Part shown: positions 48,933-57,458 of the stretch, one piece after another | How positions within the stretch are numbered: the stretch's first letter is position 1 | Layout: each line of letters opens with the position of its first letter | Assembly: GCF_000826085.1 (NCBI RefSeq) | Contig: NZ_CCYM01000002.1 | Span: 744,001-808,000, forward strand | From: Nigerium massiliense | GTDB taxonomy: Bacteria > Actinomycetota > Actinomycetes > Propionibacteriales > Propionibacteriaceae | Reading direction: 5' to 3' | Length of the DNA stretch: 64,000 nucleotides | The notes under the pieces: generated by a model | The model's database searches: none | What the model saw: the letters and a program-made list of their open reading frames with translations, nothing else | What the model was told of the DNA's origin: nothing | Program-made: the position numbers and the translations under genes

Positions 48933-49297
48933 GCCGCGACCAGCGGGGGATGTCCGCGTCGGTGCAGTGGCTGATGCTCATGCCGATGATCCTGCTGCTG
49001 GTCTTCGCCATCATCCAGGTCGGCTTGTGGGCTCACGGCCGCACCGTCGCCGGCAATGCCGCGACCGCCGCCGCGGAAGAGGCTTCGCTGCTTTCGGCGT
49101 CCCCTGCCGAAGCCGAGGGCATCGGACGCCGCATCGCCGAGGACGGCGGCCTGCAGGACGCCTCCGTCACCGTGCGGGTGGGCGGCACCGAGGCCGGCGC
49201 GACGGTGACCGGACGGATGCCGACGTTCATCGACCTGGGGCAGACCCGAGTGCGCGTGCAGGTGACCAGGCCCCGGGAACGGGTGACGGTGCCATGA
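48929..49297 (+). CDS. TadE-like pseudopilin 1
   Basis: A 122-residue TadE-family protein: short cytosolic start with RGMSASVQ, one helix (about 14-36), then an external domain with the usual VAGNAATAAAEEASL segment. The position of the conserved Glu is Gln here. It overlaps the pilin gene and the next TadE-like gene by 4 bp each. Confidence 0.85.
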   Translation: MSRDQRGMSASVQWLMLMPMILLLVFAIIQVGLWAHGRTVAGNAATAAAEEASLLSASPAEAEGIGRRIAEDGGLQDASVTVRVGGTEAGATVTGRMPTFIDLGQTRVRVQVTRPRERVTVP

Positions 49298-49779
49298 CGG
49301 GACGTCGCGGGGTTGCCTCCGTGCGGTCGCGGATAGCCGGCGGACCCCGGGGACGATCCCGGGAACGGGGGCTGTCCCCGTCGGTCGAGTTCGTGATCTT
49401 GATGCCGGCGCTCGTGCTGTTCATCGGGCTGGTCGTCGGCGGGGCCCGGATCTGGTGGGCGCAGGCTTGTGTGCAGTCCATGGCCGACTCGGCTGCGCGC
49501 CAGGCGTCCATCTCACGCACGGCGGCGGAGGCCGCCGGCACCGCCGAGTCCCTCGTGCGTCGTGACGCCGTCGCGTCCGGGCTCGGCTGCGGTCGCGGAC
49601 TGACCGTCACGGTGGACACGTCGGGCTTCGCCGTGCCTGTTGGACGGCCCGCCGCCGTGGGCGCGAGGGTGACCTGCACCGTGACGCTGGCCGACCTCTT
49701 CGTGCCAGGAATGCCGGGCAGCTTCACCGCGGACGCGAGCGCCCGCTCGACGCTGGACCGCTACAGAGGGAGACGATAA
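49294..49779 (+). CDS. TadE/TadF-like pseudopilin 2
   Basis: A 161-residue TadE-family protein. A basic 30-residue start ends in RERGLSPSVEFVILMPALVL, the same R-G-L-S-x-S-x-E motif as the pilin, followed by a helix to about residue 54 and an external domain with two cysteines (about 91-92 region and 127) that may pair. ATG 49294 overlaps the previous stop by 4 bp. The LysM gene begins 2 bp later. Confidence 0.85.
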   Translation: MTGRRGVASVRSRIAGGPRGRSRERGLSPSVEFVILMPALVLFIGLVVGGARIWWAQACVQSMADSAARQASISRTAAEAAGTAESLVRRDAVASGLGCGRGLTVTVDTSGFAVPVGRPAAVGARVTCTVTLADLFVPGMPGSFTADASARSTLDRYRGRR

Positions 49780-49781
49780 CC

Positions 49782-52700
49782 ATGCGTGTGGTGCGCCGCT
49801 TCGGGTCGCTGGTCGCGCTGGTCGCGCTGGTGGGAGGCGTTCCGTGGGTCCTGCTGCGCGCCGGCTTCTATGACTGGGGCGTCCTCAACCTGTGGTCGCC
49901 CGCCGATCCCCGGCTCATCCTGGCCGCGCTGACCCTCGTGGCCTGGCTTGCCTGGGCCGTGATGATCGTGTCGCTGGCCCTGGAATCGGTGCGGCTGGTG
50001 ACAGCCGGCAGGATCTCGTGGTCGCTCCCGGGCCTGGGCGCGCCGCGTGCGGTGGCGAGCATGCTGCTGACGTCACTGCTGGCGTCTGCGGCCGCCCAGG
50101 CCGCCACCGCGTCGGCTGCACCTGCCCCGGTCAGTGCGCCCTCAGTCCCGTCACAGCAGGCGGGTCCCCGTCCGGTTGCGGAGAGCCGGGCCGACTCCGG
50201 CAGGTCGCTTCCCCCAGGGACGCGAGAAGCGTCCGGCGAGCCGGAGTCCTCAGCGGCGTCCGGGCAGTCCTCGGAGGGCTCGCACGGCGGCGCCATGATC
50301 CACGTGGTGTCCGCGGGCGACGACCTGTGGAGCCTCGGCCAGCGCTACTACGGCGCCGGCGATCAGTGGCGCCGCATTGTCGCGGCGAACCCCGACCTGG
50401 CCGAGGATCCGGCGCGCGATCTTGTTCCGGGAACCGTGCTGGTCATCGTTGATCCCGGCAACTACCGCCTCGTGCTCCGGGGCGACACCCTGCGCAAGAT
50501 CGCCGACGAAGAATTGGGCGACGCCGACTCGTGGCCGGCCGGCGATCGTTCGGCTGAACCGCGACCGCATCCACGACCCGGACTACATCCAGACCGGATG
50601 GGTGCTGAAGCTACCGGATCCGCGCGAAGCCGCGTCCCAGGGTGAAGGGCGGGAGACCGACGAAGCCGGCGGCCGCGCGCACTCGACGGGGAAGGAGGGG
50701 ACGCAGACACCACGGCAGGACGCCTCGAGCGCGTCCACACCCAGCGCGGCCGCCCCGGACAGCTCCGGGACGAGCGCCGCGCCCAGTGAGACCGAAAGGG
50801 AGGACGGGCGCTCCGACCAGAGCCCCAGCCCGGGTCGGACGCAGCAGGCCGGAACCCCCGCGTCCGGGCCGGAGGTGGCGCCGGCGAGGGGCACATCGGT
50901 GGCCGCGGGCGATTCCGGGCAGACCGACCAGCTCGCCATCGCCGCTGTGGCCGGCGGGATCAGCGCCGCCGCGGCGGCCGCCGTCCTGGGCGGCGCGCTG
51001 CTCCGCCGGCGGCGGCAGGCGCAGGAGCGCGAACTCGGCCGCCGCTCAACCAGCGACGAGGAGGTCCGACGCTTCGAGACCGCGCTCGGGCTGCGGGCGG
51101 CGATCCCGTGGACGGCCCTCGACGGCTACGAGGAGCTGTACGGCAACCCCGAGGGCCGTCTGGACGATTTCCTCCGCGGCACGATCGATCCGGCGCAGGC
51201 TGCGGCCGCGGCGCCGCCCGCCGGGACGGACAACGAGAGCGGTGAGGTAGCTCGAGCGCTGGGGCACGAGCCCGCCCGCTCAGATGCCGAGGTCGACCTC
51301 GCCGGGGTCACGCCGGCCGGAGCGCCGTGGCTCGGAGAGACGCTTGACCCCGCGATGATCAGCTCCGCGGCCGCGACAGCAGGCTCGACGGTCGCGCCCG
51401 GGGCCCGACGGCTGGCGCGACCGGATGAGCCGGCTGAGCGGGTGGTGAGCGAGGAGACCGCACGAGCGGTCGATTCCGCCGACCGGTTGCTCGCGAGGAC
51501 GCGGCTGGTCGACCGCGCGATGCGCCACCTCAGCGCCGATTGGTGGCAGCGGAGGCGTCCTGCCGCTCGGCTCGACGAGGCCCGAGTGAGCCCCGAGGCC
51601 CTTGAGTTCGTGTTCGCGGACGAGGCGCCGGACGCACCGGTCGGCTTTTCCCGGCACGGGCGGACGCTGCGTATCGGGTGGGATGCCCTCGCGGGGCTCC
51701 CCGCCGTGGTGATGCCGGTGGCATACCCGGCGCTGGTGACGCTCGGCCTGGACGACGACGGCCGGCACATCATGATCGACCTGCTCGGCGCCGGGGTCCT
51801 GGGACTGCGGGGGGCCAGCGCCGAGACGCTCGCAGCCATCCAGGTGGAGCTCACCTGCGCCCCGTGGGCGGACGAGCTTTCCGTTCGGGTCGTCACCTCG
51901 GACGACCGCTTCGTCCGCGCCGCCGCGCTGGAGGACGTCCGCTGCCTCGACGACCCCGAGGCCGCCGTCCTGGCCACCGAGCGGGCGGCGGCCGAGCGCA
52001 TGGCGGCTCTGGCCGACGACGCGTACGACGCCGTCCGCACCGATCCCGCCCGGGCGGACGCCTGGGCGCCCTGGGTGGTCCTGTTCGAGCAGCCACCCAC
52101 GCCCGCTCAGATCGAGCGGCTCGAGGCGGCGATCGAGCTGCGCCCCCTGGGGCTCGCCGCGGTGGCGCCGGTCGGCGACGCGCACCAGCATCGCAGGCTC
52201 TGGGACGTCCGGTCCGGCGAGGACCCGGCAGGGCGGCTCGAACCCGAGGGGAGGTCCCTGCGGGCCCAGACGTTGCCGGTCGCGGTACGCGATCGCATCG
52301 CCGCCCTGTTCGAGGACGCCTCCGCGCCCGCCGACGACGTGGCGCCGTGGTGGAAGGAGAAGGACGACGCGAGCCGGAGGTCCGACGACATGATGGTGGT
52401 CACGCTCAGGCCCCAGCGGGCGATCGAGGCGCCCATGCTGCGGCTGTTCGGGGACGTCCGGCTCGAGGGCACGCAGGGCGAGCCGCCCAGCCGGGCACGG
52501 GGGCGCTGCCTCGAGTACTGCGCCTGGCTCCTGCAGAACCCGGGCAGCACCGCCCTCGACATGACGCGGGCTCTCTTCGTCAGCGACGGAACCCGCCGCT
52601 CCAACCTGTCCCGACTGCGCACCTGGCTCGGAGACGCCCCGGACGGCCAGCCCTACCTCCCCGACGCCTACTCCGGACGCATCGCCCTCCACCCGGGCGT

Positions 52701-53154
52701 GACCTCTGACTGGGCCGAGATGCAGGCGCTGGTCGCCCGCGGCGTCAACAACTCCTCGGACGGCGAGCTCCGCTCCGCGCTCGAGCTCGTCACCGGCGCT
52801 CCGTTCGCCGACGCCATGCCCGGCCAATGGGCATGGGCGGGCGAGCTGCGCTCCGACATGGCCGCCCTCGCGCGCGACGCGGGCGTCATGCTGGCCCGGT
52901 CGGCGCTCGCCAAAGCGGACGCAGCGCTGGCCCGCTGGGCCTGCGAGCGGGCGCTGACGGCGGCGCCGGACGACGAACTGCTGCTCTGTGAGCTGATGCG
53001 CGCCGAGGACGCCCTGGGGAACCGCCCGGCGGTGCAGGCGCTCGCCCGCCGGCTGACGGACCTCGCCGATCGGCTGGGTCTCGATCTTCGGACCAGTACG
53101 GTGCACATCTGTCAAGAGTTGCTGGACGAACGACCACGACTCCGCCGGGCGTGA
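49782..53154 (+). pseudogene. LysM-BTAD membrane regulator, broken by a 4-bp insertion
   Basis: With the frame repaired this is one protein of 1122 residues. Three N-terminal helices (about 8-26, 46-70, 88-113) lead to two LysM domains (172-218: IHVVSAGDDLWSLGQRYYG; 228-272: YRLVLRGDTLRKIADEELG). A linker, another helix (about 383-410) followed by RRRR, a long middle part, and a C-terminal SARP-type winged helix plus BTAD repeat domain (about 884-1115) follow. The frame breaks in LysM 2: after DSWP the reading shifts from AGDRSAEP to AIVRLNRDRIHDPDYI, explained by CCGGCCGG at 50535-50542 in place of CCGG. It ends the Tad operon. Alternatives are sequencing error, translation of two parts, or phase switching. 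Confidence 0.8.
50535..50542 (+). repeat. CCGG tandem duplication at the frameshift
   Basis: CCGGCCGG. Removing four bases restores one continuous frame across the second LysM domain. Confidence 0.75.
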
Positions 53155-53452
53155 CGTGCGGATCTGCGCCAGAGACGCCCGGACTCCTCACGGATGCGAG
53201 GCCCGGAATGGGTTCCTGCAGCGACAGGCCCCGGACAAGGGGTTAAGGATTCTCTCAGGTCGGTCGTGATGTGTTGGTGATCATCCCTCCGGACTCGACG
53301 GCGGGCCGCGTGGGGCCGCGACCGCGCGCCGCCGAGCGATATGGATCACACTGTATGGGGTAGCCAGGACGCCAGAATGTGTCACCCACCAGGGGACGCC
53401 TACCAGCGGGAGGCGGTGTGCTCCCTCGACCAGAGGTTCACCCTTGAGCAAC

Positions 53453-53463
53453 TTAGAGACGTG
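53453..53463 (+). repeat. Direct repeat TTAGAGACGTG, right copy
   Basis: Identical to 43851-43861. It lies 44 bp upstream of the next start codon. Confidence 0.5.
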
Positions 53464-53491
53464 TGTCGGTTAGGCGTTTTCTTGGTTTCTT

Positions 53492-53497
53492 CTTATA
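53492..53497 (+). promoter_or_regulatory. -10 box for a leaderless transcript
   Basis: TATACT ends 9 bp before ATG 53507. There is no ribosome site between, so transcription probably starts at or next to the A of the ATG. Confidence 0.5.
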
Positions 53498-53506
53498 CTC
53501 AATGTC

Positions 53507-53902
53507 ATGAAGACCCGAGGAGCCATGAACGGCCTGGTGAGGTGCCTCGCCCTCGCCGCGTCCGGTCTCGCGCTGCTCCTGCTGGTGCCGCACGACCTGC
53601 TCCACGGCCCCACGATCCCGCTCTTCGCCACGCGGGTGACGCAGCCCGCGCTGGTCGGGCTCGCGCTCCTGCTCACCGGCTGGTTGTACGCGACCTCGCT
53701 GGTGCTGCGCCGGCGCCACTCCTGGCGCGGCGACGCCGCCGGACGAACCTGGGCGATCCTGTTCCTCGTCCTGTGCCCGGCCGCGCTGGTCTGCGCCGCG
53801 CTCGATGGATTGCCGCTGGCAGCCGGGCTCTCGGTACTCGCCCTGGTCGCGCTCATCGCGTGGGCGAATTCGTCGCCGGCGCTGGCGTCCGACCAACGCT
53901 GA
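53507..53902 (+). CDS. Small membrane protein of unknown function
   Basis: A 131-residue protein with four likely membrane helices (about 10-28, 45-66, 82-100, 103-122) and a short Arg-rich loop between the second and third. I do not recognise a family. The start ATG 53507 is just after a TATACT box and has no ribosome site. It precedes the phosphoribosyltransferase gene by 44 bp. Confidence 0.6.
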   Translation: MKTRGAMNGLVRCLALAASGLALLLLVPHDLLHGPTIPLFATRVTQPALVGLALLLTGWLYATSLVLRRRHSWRGDAAGRTWAILFLVLCPAALVCAALDGLPLAAGLSVLALVALIAWANSSPALASDQR

Positions 53903-53946
53903 CAGCCGGTTCCTGACCACCGTCGCTCGCCTGCCATGATGGGGGT

Positions 53947-54444
53947 ATGAGCGACGAGCGCGAGATCTTGGAGTGGAACCAGTTCGGCGATGCCTGCCGG
54001 GAGCTGACGCAGACGGTGATCGACTCGGGCTTCGTGCCCGACCTCATCCTCTCCATCACGCGGGGCGGCCTGCTCCCCGCCGGCGTGATCTCCTACGCGC
54101 TCGACAACAAGAACCTGCACATCATCAACGTCGAGTTCTACTCGGGCATCGACGAGCGGCTGCCCGAGCCGATCTTCCTGCCGCCGCTGCCGGCCACGAA
54201 CTACCTCACCGACCAGAAGATCCTGATCGTGGACGACGTGGCCGACACCGGCGAGACGCTGCGCATGGTCCGCGACTTCGCCGACCAGTTCGCCCTCGAG
54301 ACCCGCGTCGCCGTCCTGTATGAGAAGCCGCGCTCGATCATCGCCTGCGACTACGTCTGGAAGCGCACCGACCGGTGGATCTCCTTCCCGTGGTCGGCGC
54401 TGCCGCCGCTCCACCGCACCGAGCACCCCCGCCTCGACAACTGA
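53947..54444 (+). CDS. Phosphoribosyltransferase (purine type)
   Basis: A 165-residue type I phosphoribosyltransferase. The PRPP-binding motif is KILIVDDVADTGETL (about residues 92-106), and the N-terminal RGGLLPAGVISYAL holds the first loop. Such small enzymes attach ribose-5-phosphate to guanine, xanthine or hypoxanthine; the exact base is uncertain. ATG 53947 follows a GGGG stretch. A strong hairpin separates it from trxA. Confidence 0.85.
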   Translation: MSDEREILEWNQFGDACRELTQTVIDSGFVPDLILSITRGGLLPAGVISYALDNKNLHIINVEFYSGIDERLPEPIFLPPLPATNYLTDQKILIVDDVADTGETLRMVRDFADQFALETRVAVLYEKPRSIIACDYVWKRTDRWISFPWSALPPLHRTEHPRLDN

Positions 54445-54536
54445 CCCGCTGGGTGCGCGGAGCCGGGTCGCACGGCCGCTGCGGCCGGGCGTCCAGCGGT
54501 CACCATGACCGGGCATCACCGAGCCCGAGCATGCGA

Positions 54537-54563
54537 AAGCCCCCGGCTTTGAGCCGGGGGCTT
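54537..54563. terminator. Bidirectional terminator between the phosphoribosyltransferase gene and trxA
   Basis: AAGCCCCCGGC and its exact complement form an 11-bp stem around TTTGA, flanked by A on the left and T on the right. Confidence 0.92.
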
Positions 54564-54637
54564 CGTTGTGCCGGTGCAGCACGGGAGGCGACGCGTGCCG
54601 TCACCCGTGCCGCGCCCCTGCAGCGAGGGGCGTCGGC

Positions 54638-54961
54638 TCAGAGGTACTCGTCCAACGCCTTGATCAGCGACGCCTTGGTCTTGCCGCCGGTCATCGAGTT
54701 CACGACCTCGCCGTTGACGAAGACCTGCAGGGTGGGCAGGCCCATGACGCCGTAGCGCGTCGGCATCTCGGGGTTGGCGTTCGTGTCGAGCTTCAGGAAC
54801 GTGACCTTGTCGCCGTACTCCTTGGCCAGCTCGTCGATGATGGGGGACAGCTGGCGGCAGGGCGCGCACCAGTCGGCCCAGTAGTCGACCAGCACGGGCT
54901 TGTCGGCCTTCAGCACCTGCTCGCCGAACGTGGCGTCGGTGACTTCTTCAACAGCGGACAT
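54638..54961 (-). CDS. trxA: Thioredoxin
   Basis: A 107-residue thioredoxin with active site WCAPC (about residues 31-35), FLKLDTNANPE and the cis-Pro in GLPTLQVF. It is reduced by the thioredoxin reductase encoded 38 bp upstream. ATG 54961 has AGGAGAACC upstream. Confidence 0.96.
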   Translation of the reverse strand: MSAVEEVTDATFGEQVLKADKPVLVDYWADWCAPCRQLSPIIDELAKEYGDKVTFLKLDTNANPEMPTRYGVMGLPTLQVFVNGEVVNSMTGGKTKASLIKALDEYL

Positions 54962-54999
54962 GGTTCTCCTCGGATCGTTGTCGGAGCTCGGTGTGCGAA

Positions 55000-55998
55000 T
55001 CAGTTTGCCGCAACCGGTTGGACCTCGTTGTCGCCACGCGCCATGGCCTTCTCGACCGTGACCGCGTCGGCGAGCTCCTGCAGGTAGCGCTCGGCGTCCA
55101 GCGCGGCGGCGCACCCGGTGCCGGCGGCGGTGATCGCCTGCCGGTAGGTGTGGTCGACCAGGTCGCCCGCGGCGAAGACGCCCGGCAGGTTGGTTGCGGT
55201 GGAGTCGGGCTGCACCATGACGTAGCCCGCGGCGTCCAAGGACACCTGATCGGCGACCAGCGCGGAGCGCGGGTCGTGGCCGATCGCCTCGAACACGCCC
55301 TGGACGGCCAGCTCGCGGGTCTCGCCGGTGGCGTTGTCGCGCACGACCAGGCCCTCGACCGACTTCTCGCCCGTGATGCCCTCGACGGTCACGTCGAGCT
55401 CGAAGCGGATCTTGGGGTCGTTCTGGGCGCGGGCCTGCATGATCTTGGACGCGCGCAGCTCGCCGCGGCGGTGCACGATCGTCACCGACTCGGCGAACCG
55501 GGTGAGGAACGTGGCCTCCTCCATCGCGGAGTCGCCGCCGCCGATCACGGCCAGATCCTTGCCCTTGAAGAAGAAGCCGTCGCAGGTGGCGCACCAGGAA
55601 ACGCCCTTGCCGGAGAGGCGTTCCTCGTCGGCCAGGCCGAGGTGCCGGTAGCCCGACCCCATCGCCAGGATCACGGTCTTCGCCTCGTGCCAGGTGCCGG
55701 TGGCGTCCTTGACGCGCTTGATCGCGCCGGTCAGGTCGACCTCGGTGACGTCGTCGGTGATCAGCTCGGCGCCGAAGCGCTGGGCCTGCTCTTTCATGTT
55801 CATCATGAGCTCGGGGCCCATGATGCCCTGGGGGAAACCGGGGAAGTTCTCGACCTCGGTCGTGTTCATCAGGGCTCCGCCGGCCTCGAGGGCGCCCTCG
55901 AACACCAGCGGGTGCAGGTTGGCGCGGGCGGCGTAGACGGCGGCGGTGTAGCCGGTCGGGCCCGACCCGATGATGATGACTTCGCGAACCTCGCTCAT
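55000..55998 (-). CDS. trxB: Thioredoxin reductase
   Basis: An NADPH-dependent flavoprotein (332 residues) that reduces thioredoxin. FAD-binding [15 protein letters not shown] (about 12-26), the redox pair in WCATCDG (about 138-144), NADPH-binding [10 protein letters not shown] and the closing [10 protein letters not shown] are present. ATG 55998 has AGAGGAG upstream. It forms an operon with trxA, the usual actinobacterial order. Confidence 0.97.
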   Translation of the reverse strand: MSEVREVIIIGSGPTGYTAAVYAARANLHPLVFEGALEAGGALMNTTEVENFPGFPQGIMGPELMMNMKEQAQRFGAELITDDVTEVDLTGAIKRVKDATGTWHEAKTVILAMGSGYRHLGLADEERLSGKGVSWCATCDGFFFKGKDLAVIGGGDSAMEEATFLTRFAESVTIVHRRGELRASKIMQARAQNDPKIRFELDVTVEGITGEKSVEGLVVRDNATGETRELAVQGVFEAIGHDPRSALVADQVSLDAAGYVMVQPDSTATNLPGVFAAGDLVDHTYRQAITAAGTGCAAALDAERYLQELADAVTVEKAMARGDNEVQPVAAN

Positions 55999-56134
55999 GC
56001 ACTCCTCTTTCGATCAGACGGCTCCGGCCAAGCCTAACGACGGACGACGCGGCGTCCTCGCAGGCGGACGGGCACTGCCCATGCCAGCGTTCGGCGGGGG
56101 CGAAGTATTCCCGCCGGGCCGGCGGCGTCCCACG

Positions 56135-56557
56135 TCAGTCGGCGACCGCCCGGCGCACCAGCGTCGCGACCTGGGCGCGGACCCCATCGGTCAGCTCGGC
56201 GATGGCGTAGGACGTGGGCCACATGTCCCCGTCGTCCAGCTGCGCGCCGTCGTTGAAGCCCAACGTCGCGTAGCGGGTGCCGAACTTGCTCGGCAACTGC
56301 AGGAACACCAGGACGGCGCCGTCCTTCTCGTAGGCCTGCATGCCGTACCAGGTCCGCGGGTCGAGCCCGGGCGCCTCCCGCGTGACCACCTGGTGCAGCG
56401 CGACGGCGAGCTTCTTCTCGTCGCCGGACAAGCCCTCGATCTTGTCGAGGAGCGCCTGCAGGTTGTCGGCCTTCTTCTTGCCGCCCTTCTCGGCGCGCAG
56501 CTCGGCGGCCCGCTCTTTCATCGCCTCACGCTCGGCCTTCGTGAATCCGTCGCTCAT
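56135..56557 (-). CDS. DUF1801-type protein
   Basis: A 140-residue soluble protein. The first 45 residues are a charged helix (TKAEREAMKERAAELRAEKG). The rest resembles the DUF1801/YdhG-like fold, with APGLDPRTWYGMQAY and KFGTRYATLGF. Such proteins are often found beside VOC and AraC genes; their role is unclear. It lies 1 bp downstream of the VOC gene, in the same operon. Confidence 0.75.
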   Translation of the reverse strand: MSDGFTKAEREAMKERAAELRAEKGGKKKADNLQALLDKIEGLSGDEKKLAVALHQVVTREAPGLDPRTWYGMQAYEKDGAVLVFLQLPSKFGTRYATLGFNDGAQLDDGDMWPTSYAIAELTDGVRAQVATLVRRAVAD

Positions 56558-56558
56558 C

Positions 56559-56972
56559 TCAGGACTCCTTGGCCTGGATGCGGACGAGGTTGCCGGCGGG
56601 GTCGCGGACGGAGCAGTCGCGCAGGCCGTAGTCCTGGTTCTTGGGCTCCTGGACGATCTCGACGCCGGCGCTCTCGAGCCGCTCGAAGAGGCCGTCGAGG
56701 TCGTCGCTGGCGAGGTTGATGGCGGCGTAGGTCCCCTTCGCCATCATGTCGGCGATGAGCTGCTGCTCGTCCGCGGAGACCCCCGGGTCGCACACCGGCG
56801 GCTGCAGGACGATGTTGGTGTCGGGCTGGTCGGGCGCGCCGACGGCGATCCACCGCATGGCGCCCCGGCCGACGTCGAGGCGGACCTCGAAGCCGAGGGC
56901 GTCGCGGTAGAACCGGAGCGACGCGTCGGGGTCGGTGTGGGGCAGGAAACTGGAATGAATGGTGAGGCTCAT
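56559..56972 (-). CDS. VOC-fold (glyoxalase-like) protein
   Basis: A 137-residue VOC protein: SSFLPHTDPDASLRFYRDAL, a middle strand NIVLQPP, and the end CSVRDPAGNLVRIQA. A metal-site His and Glu are partly changed. ATG 56972 is internal to a longer frame; the extra 33 residues have no homology. It lies 10 bp downstream of the AraC regulator, matching the AraC/VOC pair at 11-12.3 kb. Confidence 0.82.
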   Translation of the reverse strand: MSLTIHSSFLPHTDPDASLRFYRDALGFEVRLDVGRGAMRWIAVGAPDQPDTNIVLQPPVCDPGVSADEQQLIADMMAKGTYAAINLASDDLDGLFERLESAGVEIVQEPKNQDYGLRDCSVRDPAGNLVRIQAKES

Positions 56973-56982
56973 GCGCGTCACG

Positions 56983-57423
56983 TTACGGAGCGGGCCAGCC
57001 CGAGGCTTCTCGATTCCTGACCGGTCTGGCGATCCGGCGGACGACGCACGCGGGCACCCCGTCGAGGTCACGCCCGGACGCCCAGGCCCGGTACGCGCTG
57101 GGGGACAGCCCCACGAGCTCGCTGAAGCGCGTGCTGAAGGTGCCGAGCGAGGTGAAGCCGACCGTCATGCAGATGGCGGTGACGGTCTGGTCCGAGTGCC
57201 GGAGCAGCGCCATCGCCCGCTCGATGCGCCGGGTCATCAGGTAGGCGTAGACCGATTCGCCGTAGGCGGCCTTGAACTGGCGCGAGAGGTGCCCGGCCGA
57301 GACGTGCTCGCCGCGGGCGAGTTCGGCGACGTCGAGCGGCAGTTCGTACTCCCGGTCGATCCTGTCGCGGACCCGCCGCAGCCGGGCCAGGTCGTCGCGG
57401 CGCTGCGCCGGATCCGTGGGCAT
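56983..57423 (-). CDS. AraC-family regulator without effector domain
   Basis: A 146-residue protein made almost only of an AraC DNA-binding domain: LDVAELARGEHVSAGHLSRQ (about 29-48) and TVTAICMTVGFTSLGTFSTR (about 80-99), followed by SPSAYRAWA. With no separate sensor domain it may respond to no ligand or to a partner, possibly the VOC protein. It is followed by the VOC and DUF1801 genes. Confidence 0.88.
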   Translation of the reverse strand: MPTDPAQRRDDLARLRRVRDRIDREYELPLDVAELARGEHVSAGHLSRQFKAAYGESVYAYLMTRRIERAMALLRHSDQTVTAICMTVGFTSLGTFSTRFSELVGLSPSAYRAWASGRDLDGVPACVVRRIARPVRNREASGWPAP

Positions 57424-57458
57424 GGCGCCAGTGTCCCCCAGGCCAGGGCGACGGGACG

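Larger units (their letters stand above)
53155..53506. other. Gene-free stretch after the Tad locus
   Basis: 352 bp without a supported gene. It holds the right copy of the 11-mer direct repeat (53453-53463) and a candidate promoter for the next gene. No perfect terminator hairpin was seen. Confidence 0.5.

Noticed and set aside
50377..53154. Second half of the LysM-BTAD gene as an independent gene starting near 50377
   Set aside because: The first 55 codons of that frame are a shadow of the LysM coding frame; homology in this frame starts only at 50542, with no start codon or ribosome site there.
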